Assembly: GCF_004210375.1 (NCBI RefSeq)
Contig: NC_134834.1
Span: 150,321,009-150,385,008 of the forward strand
Length of the DNA stretch: 64,000 nt
Direction: 5' to 3'
From: Tachypleus tridentatus
Taxonomy: Eukaryota; Arthropoda; Merostomata; Xiphosura; Limulidae
The notes below the pieces were generated by a model that did not search any database, was not told the DNA's origin, and saw only the letters and a program-made list of their open reading frames with translations. Positions 24,891 through 37,972 of this stretch are shown piece after piece (within the stretch, counting starts at the first letter, position 1; each line of letters begins with the position of its first letter). The position numbers were made by a program, and so were the translations under genes.

Positions 24891-26455
24891 CTACAATAAT
24901 AGTGTTTCGTTCAGTAAGCCATCATTACTATGGACTTTAGTCCTGTGAAACTCTCAGGTTACGAACATAATTCTGACATACTGAGTAATGTATTAATAAG
25001 TACAATCAACAAACAAGTACTACATCATCTCTCACTTACAAACTACATAGCATGTCATCACTTTTTAAAACAGTATACAGCCAAGTCATTTTCCAGTCAC
25101 ACACATAACACACCATTTTACTACCAAGTACACAAAACATTGTTATAGAGTGATACATGTTAAACTGAACATTCTGTATATTTGTTCTGCCAGATTTACT
25201 TCTCACATTGCAATACAAGATGAAGCTACTTGAGAAATGTATCTTTCTGGATGTGATATCTATCGATGAACCAGGTCAGTGGTGTGTAACAAATGTAATA
25301 ACAAAATCTGGTACTACAATTACATCATCACACAAGATACTGTGGTCTATAATTCATCTTTAATTATTCATTTTTTCACAATCTAATCTTTGATGGACAT
25401 ATCAGTATGACAACCTGAAGAATTGTGGACAGTGATGCTTCATTTAAATAGTTCATGCTCAGTTACCCAACTACTGCAGACAAACACATTTACTGTAGCT
25501 TTCTAAGTCTCTCAGGAGGATATCTTTGTTGCTTGTCCTTCAGAACCAGGTGGAAGTTCTTTTGGTTTACCCTGAAAATGACACAAAATTACTGTTAAGG
25601 GTTAAAGAAAAATTAACTACAAGACTACAAGTGTTTTGTTTAACCATGGTGCGACACAAATTTGGGTCCTTGGTGTGGTTTTCACCAAAAGTAGTCTGTT
25701 TAGAAAAGACAAATGAAACAAAACTATCATCAGATATTAATTAAAATGAAGACTAATAAAGCTAAAATAAAAATCAATTAATTAATATATTTCATTACTT
25801 ATGAGCATTTATTAGTTTCATGGCAAATAAAAATAAATAAAGATGGTAATATCAAGAAAATAATGAACTCAGCAAAATTATAATTACAGGATATTTCTGG
25901 TTCTGAATATTGTCACTGTCCAAGGATTCAAAATACTGCCATTCTTACATCTAATTACTATTTTTAATACTTACAGCTTAATTAATATCAGCTTGGAAAG
26001 ATAATGAGCCAATTAAGGTTATTGTTTCTCATTATTCCAAGTATTTATGTCTTGTGTGTATAATATATCAGCCACACTACATGTACCATCCACAGTGCCA
26101 AAGATGTCTCCTATCTAATACCCAACTTCATCAGGCTAGCTGGGATACAAAACATACTTTACTTATGAACAATGACTGTTCTGTTGTTAAACAGACGAAC
26201 TGTAATTATTGCCAATGTTATCCATGAATAAGCTCATCAATGAATTTCACTAACCACCTAGCACTAAAATTAATAGGAACTTGATTAGTATAAATTAAAC
26301 TCTTTAACACCATCTTGAAGAAGCTGGTGTATTATAGAATTACTTGGATCAGAGGATGGATGGAGTAACTTTTCATGGGGTGGTTCAGACCTCTAAGCAT
26401 ATCTTCCAAAAATATTCTGATTTATTCTAAAATAACAGTAGTGGATATGAGTTTA
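24891..26455. other. No gene seen
   Basis: Frames at 24930-25148 and 25526-25744 lack family features or convincing splice sites. Confidence 0.4.
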
Positions 26456-26457
26456 GT

Positions 26458-29400
26458 GCTTGGAGAAGACAGACCACCCTATAATATAACACAGGTATAT
26501 GTTTATAATGGTGATTAACTTGAGACAGACCACCCTATAATATAACACAGGTATATGTTTATAATGGTGATTAACTTGAGACAGACCACCCTATAATATA
26601 ACACAGGTTTATGTTTATAATGGTGATTAACTTGAGACAGACCACACTATAATTAACACAGGTTTATGTTTATAATGGTGATTAACTTGAGACAGACCAC
26701 ACTATAATTAACACAGGTTTACGTTTATAATAGTGATTAACTTAAGAGAGACCAGACAACAGTTAACCCAGGTTTATGTTTATAATGGTGATTAACTTAA
26801 GAGAGACTAGACAACAGTTAACCCAGGTTTATGTTTATAATGGTGATTAACTTAAGAGAGACTAGACAACAGTTAACCCAGGTTTATGTTTATAATGGTG
26901 ATTAACTTAAAAAAACAGACTACACTATAATATAGCACAGGTTTATGTTTATAATGGTAATTACCTTGAGACAGACCACACTATAATTAACACAGGTTTA
27001 TGTTTATGTTTATAATGGTAATTACCTTGAGACAGACCACACTATAATTATCACAGGTTTATGTTTATGTTTATAATGGTAATTAACTTAAAAAAACAGA
27101 CTACACTATAATATAGCACAGGTTTGTTTATAATGGTGATTAACTTAAAACAGACTACACTATAATATAGCACAGATTTATGTTTATAATGGTGATTAAC
27201 TTGAGACAGACTACACTATAATATAGCACAGGTTTATGTTTATAATGGTGATTAACTTGAGACAGACCACACTGTAATTAACACAGGTTTATGTTTATAA
27301 TGGTGATTAACTTAAGAGAGACTACACTATAATTAACACAGGTTTATGTTTACAATGGTGATTAACTTAAGAGAGACTACACTATAATTAACACAGATTT
27401 ATGTTTATAATGGTAATTAACTTAAGATAGACCACACTATAATTAACACAGGTTTATGTTTATAATGGTGATTAACTTGAGACAGACCACACTATAATTA
27501 ACACAGGTTTATGTTTACAATGGTGATTAACTTGAGACAGACCACACTATAATTAACACAGGTTTATGTTTACAATAGTGATTAACTTGAGACAGACCAC
27601 ACTATAATTAACACAGGTTTATGTTTATAATGGTGATTAACTTAAGACAGACTACACTATAATATAGCACAGGTTTATGTTTATAATGGTGATTAACTTA
27701 AGATAGACCACACTATAATTAACACAGGTTTATGTTTATAATGGTGATTAACTTAAGACAGACTACACTATAATATAGCACAGGTTTATGTTTATAATGG
27801 TGATTAACTTGAGACAGACCACACTATAATTAACACAGGTTTATGTTTATAATGGTGATTAACTTAAAAAAACAGACTACACTATAATTAACACAGGTTT
27901 ATGTTTATAATGGTGATTAACTTAGAAAAACAGACTACACTATAATATAGCACAGGTTTATGTTTATAATGGTGATTAACTTGAGACAGACCACACTACT
28001 ATAATTAACATAGATTTATGTTTATAATGGTGATTAACTTAAGAGAGACTAGACCACAGTTAACACAGGTTTATGTTTATAATGGTGATTAACTTGAGAG
28101 ACTAGACCACAGTTAACACAGGTTTATGTTTACAATGGTGATTAACTTAAAACAGACTACACTATAATATAGCACAGATTTATGTTTATAATGGTGATTA
28201 ACTTGAGACAGACCACACTATAATTAACACAGGTTTATGTTTACAATGGTGATTAACTTGAGACAGACCACACTATAATTAACACAAGTTTATGTTTACA
28301 ATATTGATTAACTTGAGACAGACCACACTATAATTAACACAGGTTTATGTTTATAATGGTGATTAACTTAAGACAGACTACACTATAATATAGCACAGGT
28401 TTATGTTTATAATGGTAATTAACTTAAGATAGACCACACTATAATTAACACAGGTTTATGTTTATAATGGTGATTAACTTAAGACAGACTACACTATAAT
28501 ATAGCACAGGTTTATGTTTATAATGGTGATTAACTTGAGACAGACCACACTGTAATTAACACAGGTTTATGTTTACAATGGTGATTAACTTAAAACAGAC
28601 TACACTATAATTAACACAGGTTTATGTTTACAATGGTGATTAACTTGAGACAGACCACACTATAATTAACACAGGTTTATGTTTACAATGGTGATTAACT
28701 TGAGACAGACCACACTATAATTAACACAGGTTTATGTTTACAATAGTGATTAACTGGAGACAGACCACACTATAATTAACACAGGTTTATGTTTACAATG
28801 GTGATTAACTTGAGACAGACCACACTATAATTAACACAGGTTTATGTTTATAATGGTGATTAACTTAAGACAGACTACACTATAATATAGCACAGGTTTA
28901 TGTTTATAATGGTAATTAACTTAAGATAGACCACACTATAATATAGCACAGGTTTATGTTTATAATGGTGATTAACTTGAGACAGACCACACTGTAATTA
29001 ACACAGGTTTATGTTTATAATGGTGATTAACTTAAGAGAGACTAGACCACAGTTAACACAGGTTTATGTTTACAATGGTGATTAACTTGAAACAGACCAC
29101 ACTTTAATTAACACAGGTTTATGTTTACAATGGTGATTAACTTAAAACAGACTACACCATAATTAACACAGGTTTATGTTTACAATGGTGATTAACTTGA
29201 GACAGACCACACTATAACACAGGTTTATGTTTACAATGGTGATTATCTTGAAATGTTTATAATGGTGATTAACACACTTTAATTAACACAGGTTTATGTT
29301 TACAATGGTGATTAACTTAAAACAGACTACACTATAATATAGCACAGATTTATGTTTATAATGGTGATTAACTTGAGACAGACCACACTATAATTAACAC

Positions 29401-30570
29401 AGGTTTATGTTTACAATGGTGATTAACTTGAGACAGACCACACTATAATTAACACAGGTTTATGTTTACAATAGTGATTAACTTGAGACAGACCACACTA
29501 TAATTAACACAGGTTTATGTTTATAATGGTGATTAAGTTAAGACAGACTACACTATAATATAGCACAAGTTTATGTTTATAATGGTAATTAACTTAAGAT
29601 AGACCACACTATAATTAACACAGGTTTATGTTTATAATGGTGATTAACTTAAGACAGACTACACTATAATATAGCACAGGTTTATGTTTATAATGGTGAT
29701 TAACTTGAGACAGACCACACTATAATTAACAGGTTTATGTTTATAATGGTGATTAACTTAAAAAAACAGACTACACTATAATTAACACAGGTTTATGTTT
29801 ATAATGGTGATTAACTTGAGACAGACCACACTATAATTAGCACAGGTTTATGTTTATAATGGTGATTAACTTGAGACAGACCACACTGTAATTAACACAG
29901 GTTTATGTTTATAATGGTGATTAACTTGAGACAGACCACACTGTAATTAACACAGGTTTATGTTTATAATGGTGATTAACTTAAGAGAGACTAGACCACA
30001 GTTAACACAGGTTTATGTTTATAATGGTGATTAACTTAAAAAAACAGACTACACTATAATATAGCACAGGTTTATATTTATAATGGTGATTAACTTGACA
30101 ACACTATAATTAACACAGGTTTATATTTATAATGGTGATTAACTTGAGACAGACCACACTATAATTAACACAGGTTTATGTTTATAATAGTGATTAACTT
30201 GAGACAGACCACACTATAATTAACACAGGTTTATGTTTATAATGGTGATTAACTTGAGACAGACCACACTATAATTAACACAGGTTTATGTTTATAATGG
30301 TGATTAACTTGAGACAGACCACACTATAATTAACACAGGTTTATGTTTATAATAGTGATTAACTTGAGACAGACCACACTATAATTAACACAGGTTTATG
30401 TTTATAATGGTGATTAACTTAAGACAGACTACACTATAATATTGCACAGGTTTATGTTTATAATGGTGATTAACGGAAGAAAGACTAGACCACAATTAAC
30501 ACAGGTTTACGTTTTTATAACAAACTAGACTACATGTCAAGACAGATTTATGTTTTTAATGGAGATTAAC
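26458..30570. repeat. Large satellite-like array, 56-58-bp unit, about 70 copies
   Basis: Unit: GAGACAGACCACACTATAAT, TAACACAGGTTTATGTTTAT, AATGGTGATTAACTT. Variants (GAGACAGACC / AAGACAGACT / AAGAGAGACTAG; TAATTAACAC / TAATATAGCAC; TATAATGG / TACAATGG) occur in a repeated order. No open frame. Ends about 160 bp beyond the MIC10 poly(A) signal. Confidence 0.95.
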
Positions 30571-30713
30571 TTAAGAGATGAATTGCAGTAAGTTAAGAGA
30601 AATGTAAAAATTAAAAAAAAATATAGTGGATTTAGGTATGTTTTTTCTTTGTCAAGGAAACATGTGTAGGGTCAACCATGAAGAACAAAAAGGTCTTTGT
30701 GGTCCGTACATTA

Positions 30714-30719
30714 TTTATT
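30714..30719 (-). terminator. Candidate polyadenylation signal for MIC10
   Basis: AATAAA on the minus strand about 53 bases after the MIC10 stop and about 160 bases before the large satellite begins. Confidence 0.5.
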
Positions 30720-30771
30720 TAAAATGAATGAAATTAAACTTTACTGGAAATTGGTAATAACATTTTGATTG

Positions 30772-30944
30772 TTAAAAATATAACTCATATTTGTATACTT
30801 CATTTTTACAAAACAACAAACTATTATCAGGTACCTTTAGTTTTTGAACTCTAGAAAAGAATGGCTGATTGAGAGAATGCTGACAGTTTGATATTCCCAT
30901 GCCCAGGCCAGCACCAATACCAAAGGTAAGAGGCCAAGTTTTTC
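30772..30944 (-). CDS. MIC10: MIC10 exon 3
   Basis: 173 bp, KTWPLTFGIGAGLGMGISNC then QHSLNQPFFSRVQKLKV and a tail ending ELYF. Acceptor TTCATAG. The second glycine-rich membrane segment and SNCQH are diagnostic. Confidence 0.94.
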
Positions 30945-33900
30945 CTATGAAAGAAGGAAAGGTATTAAAATAATTGCACATATTAACCAAGATTACTGAA
31001 CATAAATAAACAACCACATGAACACAAAGACAAGTCTTTTGGCCTCCACTGAAATACAGGCTAAATTTGATTAGTTACATACTATTGTTTTAGCAGAATT
31101 GCTTGTGTGAAGTTGATTTATTATGAAATAAACTTATCAAATTAGAGTCATGTGTTACAAGATTCTACTTTGATTTGCTATCATTCAACCAATCAGACAG
31201 TGTCTCATCATCATAATTCTTACAAAAGTATGTCAGTACTTTCCACCAAGGCTTACTGTAATTGATGCACTTATGTTTCCCATTAGAAAGGCCACTTGAC
31301 AAATATGTAGGAATCAAAAGTTTTGGCTGGTAACAGACTGAAGTAAAACTTCACATTTTATTAGAAGCAGTATAGAAGATGTGAAGAGAGTATATGAAAC
31401 TATGTTAGATGTGGGCAAGTTAGAAAGCGTGAATTCTTGAAAATGGTAAGAAGAAAATCAAAAAAATGTTCTTTATATATAATTGTTGCTGTTGTTTGGT
31501 GTTTTATGGTGCAAAGCAACTAGGCTATCTACACTAAACTGGAAAAAACCAACAGAAAACAGTGAAAGTATTATGAAATGTAAATGTTAATTAAGTTAAG
31601 ACAAAAACAGTGACCCAACATTGGGTAGAAACTTAAATAGAATTTTCAAGGCCAATGATCCTTGAAAATTAAAAATATTTGCAAGGTGGATGGTGTCACC
31701 ATCACCAATGACACTGTCTAATGTCAGGGGTAAACCCATGATAAAAATATATCTAAAAGATGTCGTCACTCATGGTTATACCAACGGCACAATGGTAATA
31801 TGTAGCCTACTGTGACTTGAGTGTCACATACACCACACATTGGTGTATCAGTCCCAAATAAATGAGGAATCACCAGGATCCTCTCCACCCCTTCATGGGT
31901 CGCAATGCATGGCAAACACATGGGTGGACGTTTAGATCTCAGAGAAGGTAAACTGAAAGTACAGACCTTCTCTTGGAGGTCCCCTCACCACATACAGGAA
32001 TCCATCTCAAAGGGATACATGATTGTTACCAATGGTTTATTTGCAATTTAAGGTGTAAATGCTACATGCAAAATAAATGCTAGCATGAACTGACCACAAA
32101 AAACCACTGATCAGGACATGTAGCTAAATCAAAAGGCTTAAATGAACATCAGAATTTAAACAATGAATGAGACAACCAGAAGAGAAAGGTACCCTATACA
32201 GATAAATCAAACTTCAAGTTATTTATCAACAATTATTGAGGCAGCTTGACTACTGAGAGGTACAAGTATGTTCTTATCCCATAATGTTGTTTCCTAATGA
32301 ACAAGAACTGTTGGGCAGGGTTTCATTGTTAGCAAAACACTGATATCAAGCATGCAACAAATATGGTGAAATGATACCTGGAAGAAAATGTCAAAAGGAA
32401 TACCCACAAATATGGGATGGTCTGTTTAAAGTCCTGATATGAATATTATTTTGGTTACAAAGCTTATGGAGACCCAGGTCATTTGACAACCAAATGACTT
32501 GTCTGATTTGAAGAAAATAATACACAACACTTGGAACAATATTTCACAATAGTACATTGATAATAAAGTTACAGTAATATAAAAACAAGGTATACCACTC
32601 CATTTACATAAAAATAGAAAATGCCAATGCATTTTGCTTGCTTATCAAAATTGCATGTTTATTACTGTATTGAACCTGTAAACAGCTACATTCATTAAAT
32701 CATTGAAGCCATCTCTAAAACATGCTACTTTTATTCTTTGTGACTCCATAACATGTATTAATCATTTATATACAAGTACGTAACTGGAACCTAAGAGAAA
32801 AATATTTAAATATACAACTCTTGTAACAGTAAATACTACTTACGTTTGAACATTAAAACTGAAAATATGATTCCTACACCGAGGCCAGAACCTGTGAAAA
32901 AAAAATCAAATGAAAATATAGAAAGTAACAATCAAAACAACAGGAAACAAGTAAATGAATACAAGTAATGAAGCATTGGCCTCTCTAAGGAAACATCTGA
33001 AGATGAAAAATTACCCTCACATTTTTGAGAAGCATTTTTTGTAGTTCTTGTAAGATTTCATCTAAGAAGATCCTGTCTTACAAACATATTAATAGTCAGG
33101 CACCCAATAAAGCTTTACATAAAAAAATGTAACACTTAAATAATAGTTACATTTGGTTATACCACAAACATGGCTATAAAAATGGAAGACACTGTCCTAT
33201 TAGTAATATTTATATTTCATAAAATAGCCAATATGGTTATATGAAGGGAAGACATCATCTCATTAACCTATTCTTAATACTTACATTTTATAAAACAGCC
33301 AATATGGCTGTACAAAGGGAAGACACCATCCCATTAACCTATTAATAATACATTTTATAAGACAGCCAATATGGTTATATGAAGGGAAGACACCATCCCA
33401 TTAACCTATTAATAATACATTTTATAAGACAGCCAATATGGTTATATGAAGGGAAGACATCATCTCATTAACCTATTCTTAATACTTACATTTTATAAGA
33501 CAGCCAATATGGCTATACAAAGGGAAGACACCATCCCATTAACCTATTAATTATACTTACATTTTATAAGGCAGCCAATATAGCTATACAAAGGGAAGAC
33601 AGCATCCAATTAACAATACTTAATTTTAAGACAGCCACTATAGCTGTATGAAGGGAAGATATACTAATAATAATCCTTTTTTTTCAATAAAGAACAAATC
33701 TTGTCTCACTAACCTATAAACATTTGTTTTGGAATTTAGCTTCTTACCTGGATGAAATTAAATGAATAGGTTTGATTTGTTTAAGTTTTAAACAATTTTT
33801 ATTGCTGCATAAAATAGTGCTAAAAGAATCACCTCAAATGGAGAAGTGTACAAGTTAGTTTAATGGACTGAAGATTGGTTGAGTGGGAAGAAGAAAACAG

Positions 33901-35970
33901 TTGTTATTGCTAAAGAGTTAAGCCTAACTGGACTAATGTTACAAATAGTGTACCTTGAGGATCTTACATTGATGATACTGACTAAAGCCTAAAAAGGAAA
34001 TTTACATTTGCTAATGAAGTAAACATTTCAGATCTAGCCAGCTTTAACAAGATGATACAATTTTACAGAGGCCTACCTTGACCAATTAGTTGGACAAACA
34101 TGTGGTAAATAACATCTAATCATTATGAGTATAATGTTATAAATGTAAATTTATACATATATTTTAAATATGAATCATTATAGTTACTTGGATGAGAAAA
34201 AAAATCAATCTTGGACATTGGTTGATATATCTTTTAAACTGTTGAGACTGTGGTAATGCTAATAAAATTTTGAGTTCTATAACATATCGACAACATAACA
34301 CACAAGTAACAAAGAAACACTTGAAACTTCAATCCTGTCTCTGTACACCAAACCTTGAGAGATGGCAAGAATTTAAAAATGAATTTTTTTCAGAACTTAA
34401 TAATAAAGTTCCCAACTTCACTACTTCCAATAATAATTCAATTCATAAATTTATCATTCTACTGAGAAAAGAATAATGTCTTAACTGAAGACCACCTCAT
34501 CTTTCCGATATCTCAAACTTCTGTCCTCTTGCTCTATTGTCTTCACAAGGACATCAGAGGCCTCTATTCCCCAGATAATCTTGTAAACTGAATAAGATCA
34601 TCTCTAAACACCCAATGCTCAATGAGAACCTGAACAATCTTCATCAGATAACCCTTTTCACTTTAGAATCATCCTAAGCCTCTTCCTTTGAACTCTTTCC
34701 AACAAGTCAATAATTTACAAGTGCTGGCCTTTAAACTGTAGCATGTTATGTGTTTCCAAAAGTAAGATATCAAAACCTACACCAAAAGGTTTTTATCAGA
34801 GCTCCTCATTATGAAGACATAAAATATAATTAAAATACAAAAATTTATTTATAAAATCAGCAAAACTAGATTAGAAAAAAGCTGCAAACTGCAGTTAGAT
34901 TAAAATTAAGGTTATGGAATATTAATGTTTTAGTTATACTCAATGAAATTATTATGCAAATTACACCAACATTGTATGTAAATTCATATCAGATATAAAA
35001 ACTAAGTTACACAAGAGTAAACTTATTATTACCTGTAGTATAACTCTTACAAAGCATATATCATATATGTCATCTAACTGAACCCACATTTCAAACCAGT
35101 AATCGGGGTTGGTTGGGATGTTTGAAGGGGAACTCATCAATACTTGAGCAAAAAATATATGACACAACATATTTGTTTTTTTTTATAAGATGTAGATGGA
35201 AGCTCACTAGAATATACTTTAAATTAAAATAATAAATTCATGCATTTGTTCATAACATCTAGACAATACTATGTAGTATGAACACTGATTTGGTATGTAG
35301 GCTATTTTATGAATTCTGTAGAAAAATTTTAACAGTTAACAATTTCCATATCAAAGAAATGAAAACAGGCAATTGATATGATGAAATTGACTAGATTTGT
35401 AGAACAAAATCCAATAAAATGAACATTTCAAAAATACAACGACCAAGCCATCAGAACACCCATATAATAAACCTGGCAAATTTCAAAATGTTTTCAAAGT
35501 CTTTTCATTACATATATTTTCTTTAAAATTATTACTGACGAGAAATTTAAGTGGGTTTAACTTAAAGAGAAAGCATGTTCAGTATACGAACGATAAAGGT
35601 TGAATTTAAGATATTTTATTTAGTTATTTATAGTTTTAGTTCAAAGGACGGTAGAGCTGAGATAAACCATTATGTTTTGTACTGTCCAAAATCAAACGTT
35701 ATGTTAGCATTTAACATGTATCAATATTCTAAGAGAAATCTAACCTAGTGACTAGAGGAATTTATCCTATAACAGTGTACGGATCAACAACATATGGAAT
35801 TCTTACACTATCTTTCAATTTGTGCTAATCCGTAACTGTTAAGTTAATAGCTTAAGTTCAGTAACTTTAACTATCCACTTACCCATTTTGATAAAAGTAT
35901 CGGCAATACAATGATCCCATTTTTCACCAACTTCATCTTCAGACTTGCGGTTCACCTTCGCCATGGTCAT
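30772..35970 (-). CDS. MIC10: MICOS complex subunit MIC10 (MINOS1), complete, 3 exons
   Basis: Small inner-membrane protein that oligomerises to bend the mitochondrial membrane at cristae junctions. Exons, minus strand: 35970-35883, 32891-32844, 30944-30772 (stop included), 102 residues, all phases consistent. Seen: EKWDHCIADTFIKMG (16-30), the conserved N-terminal segment; first membrane hairpin with glycine motif GSGLGVG (30-36); positive loop FKRKTWPL (44-51); second hairpin with GIGAGLGMG (54-62); then SNCQHSLNQPF. Human MIC10 has the same order (GTGFGLG, FKRRMWPL, GSGMGLGMAYSNCQH) in 78 residues. This one is longer by about 12 residues at the N-terminus and about 12 at the C-terminus (ending NEVYKYELYF). 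An ATG at 35964 would shorten it by two residues. Confidence 0.95.
31490..32022. repeat. Repeat fragment in MIC10 intron 2, partly shared with 3540-3690
   Basis: The right part (31868-32014: CACCAGGATCCTCTCCACCC, GGAGGTCCCCTCACCACATA) matches the 5' region of the LINE at 1-3730. The left part has TTTTATGGTGCAAAGCAACT, GTGACCCAACATTGGG. Probably an old LINE or LINE-dependent copy. Confidence 0.55.
32090..32640 (+). pseudogene. Tc1-like transposase fossil in MIC10 intron 2
   Basis: Plus-strand translation shows decayed transposase: PYTDKSNFKLFINN (compare WTDES.F), then SPDMNII (compare SPDLNPIE) and LSDLKKIIHNTWNNIS, followed by YIDN. Many stops and frame changes. It is not the same copy type as the element at 48485. 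Confidence 0.6.
32844..32891 (-). CDS. MIC10: MIC10 exon 2
   Basis: 48 bp micro-exon, SGLGVGIIFSVLMFK, the first membrane segment with its glycine motif. Acceptor TTTCACAG, donor AAC/GTAAGT. Confidence 0.93.
33150..33665. repeat. 67-71-bp tandem repeat in MIC10 intron 1, about 7 copies
   Basis: Units share ACAGCCAATATGG.TATA, AAGGGAAGACACCATCCCAT, TAACCTATTAATAATAC; CAGCC starts at 33296, 33363, 33430, 33501 and 33572. Confidence 0.9.
34490..34725 (-). pseudogene. CR1-like LINE fragment, reverse transcriptase C-terminus
   Basis: The minus strand reads LLERVQRKRLRMILK, then KGLSDEDCSGSH, and RDDLIQFTRL with stops between, matching the conserved ERVQRRATKMI...L.RRLRGDLI tail of CR1-type LINEs. 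Lies in MIC10 intron 1. Confidence 0.65.
35883..35970 (-). CDS. MIC10: MIC10 exon 1
   Basis: 88 bp. Start ATGACCATGG; encodes MTMAKVNRKSEDEVGEKWDH then CIADTFIKM. Donor ATGG/GTAAGT. Confidence 0.92.
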
Positions 35971-36302
35971 GGTAATAGTAAACTAAGCGAAGAGACCCCT
36001 GGCGGTATATTACTTTACATATTAATTCCAAATAACGATTGAGCGGAAATTTAAAATTGCATGTGAACGTAATAATTAAATATCATAAGAAATCTTCATA
36101 ATGGGTATAATAAAATTTTAAGCTAGCCTCGCTTTGGCTTTAATCTAAAATATATTGCTTTATATTTTTCTAATATGTGTCTTTGCACATTCAAATCGTG
36201 AAAAAATTTGCCCTGTAAACATTTTCTAATTTAGGTTAAAGATATATGTCATGTCAAAGTCGAATATAAATAAAATAGTTAAAAAATAGTTTAATTGCGA
36301 AT

Positions 36303-36575
36303 TGATTTGTTTTTAATTTCGCGCAAAGCTACATGAGGGCTATCTACGCTAGCCATCCATAATTTAGCAGTGTAAGACTAGAGTGAAGACAGCTAGTCAT
36401 CACCACCCACCGCCAACTCTTGGGCTACTCTTTTACCAACGAATAGCGGGATTGATCGTCACATTATAACGCCCCCACGGCTGAAAGAGCAAACATGTTT
36501 GGTGTGATGGGTATTCGAACCCGCGACCCTGAGATTTCGAATTTGAATGCTTTAACCACCTGACCATACCGGGCC
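36303..36575 (-). repeat. tRNA-derived SINE, full length
   Basis: Body from TTTCGCGCAAAGCTACATGA to CTGACCATACCGGGCC, just upstream of MIC10. No clear target duplication. Confidence 0.92.
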
Positions 36576-36834
36576 TTTTTATTGGAAAGAACAATTACAA
36601 AAGTTATTATATGATGTATGAAAGGGAGCGTTATCTATATTTTACCTAACCTTAATCCTTTTTTAGTAACATCCGACTGCCACACATAATAAAATAGAAG
36701 ATGGAAACAAACAGGCAATCATCCCGAAGTAACTGTAATTAATAGTGACAACATTTAGTAAAATGTTATTGTAAGACCAACTCAATAGTGGCAATCCTGG
36801 TGGCAACCTAAGGCAGCTTTCCACTTGATACTCT

Positions 36835-36960
36835 TAGCGTTTCCCCTTCAGTCCCCATTCATTGGTAATTCTAAGGGCTCATGACGCCAAAATTCGTGTT
36901 TCGATATCCATAGTGGGCGGAGCACAGATGGCTCGGTGTGTAGCATTGTGCTTAACAAAA
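36835..36960 (+). repeat. Short tRNA-derived SINE, degraded
   Basis: ATTCGTGTTTCGATATCCAT AGTGGGCGGAGCACAGATGG, GTGTAGCATTGTGCTTAAC. Confidence 0.6.
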
Positions 36961-37416
36961 ACATTTGAAAGTGATTCGCTTACTACAATGTGTAAGTTCA
37001 CCTGTCTACGACTGAGCATTGGTAAGATATGACGTGCTGAACAGTAAACCTTTCTTTAGAGCCACTAGACTGTGTAATAACTAAATAAACTAACAAAGTA
37101 CAGCAAATGAATGTTATCTCGACATGGTTTTTAAACCAAACGAACGCTGTAAGTATGGTTTATCAGCTACTCGAATCTCAGTCTTATTTAAGGTTTATCT
37201 TCGAAATTATGCTATAAAATTATTAAAACTGATTTAGAATAATTTTGCTTACACTGCAGATTAGAAAATGAAAATACTTTTTTCAGATATCTTTATTCTC
37301 CTGTAGAAAAATTAATGAATGATTTCAATTTGGAAACCAATATCTATTGACCCTTTTTTCCCACATATTATGGATTTCTTTCTCTTTATCGTTTGAATCC
37401 CGAGGTTGCTTACGAA

Positions 37417-37699
37417 TGAGTCCGGCATGGCCAGGTGGTTAAGGCACTCGACTCATAATCTGAGAGTCGCTGGTTCGAATTCCCGTCACACCGAACATGC
37501 TCACTCTTTCAGCCGTGGGGGGCGTTAAAAGGTTACGGTCAATCCCACTATTCGTTGGTAAAAGAGTAGTCTATGAGTTGGCGGTTGGTGGTGATGACTA
37601 ACTGCCTTCCCTCTAGTTTTGCACTGCTAAATTTGGAACGGCTAGCGCAGATAGTCCTCGTGTAGCTTTGCGCGAAATTTAAAACAAACAAATAAACAA
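37417..37699 (+). repeat. tRNA-derived SINE, full length, with target-site duplication
   Basis: Head TCCGGCATGGCCAGGTGGTT, B box CTGGTTCGAATTCCCGTCAC, tail AAAACAAACAAATAAAC. TGCTTACGAA at 37407-37416 and 37700-37709. Confidence 0.93.
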
Positions 37700-37730
37700 T
37701 GCTTACGAACGATGATTTTCGGGTAAATAT

Positions 37731-37972
37731 ACTTGGTGGTGTCCTGTATAGGTAGCCACCCCTAATTTAGCAATTAAAGACCCGAACGAAGGCATCGACT
37801 CAACACTATCCATCGCCAGTCCTTGGGGTGCTTTTTTTTAACCAACAAATAGTGGGATTGACCGTAACATTATGACTCTCCTACAGCTATAGGGGCAAGC
37901 ATGTTTGCCAACGGGGATTCGAACTTGTGCCCCACAGCTTGCGATACGAAAGCAAAAACAAGTAGACCATTA
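37731..37972 (-). repeat. tRNA-derived SINE, degraded
   Basis: CCCCTAATTTAGCAATTAAA, AACAAATAGTGGGATTGACC, and a tRNA-like end GGGGATTCGAACTTG. Inverted relative to the neighbouring SINE, 30 bp away. Confidence 0.8.

Noticed and set aside
26458-30570. CRISPR-like array of repeats
   Set aside because: No unique spacers: the whole 56-58 bp unit repeats, in a eukaryotic genome without cas genes.
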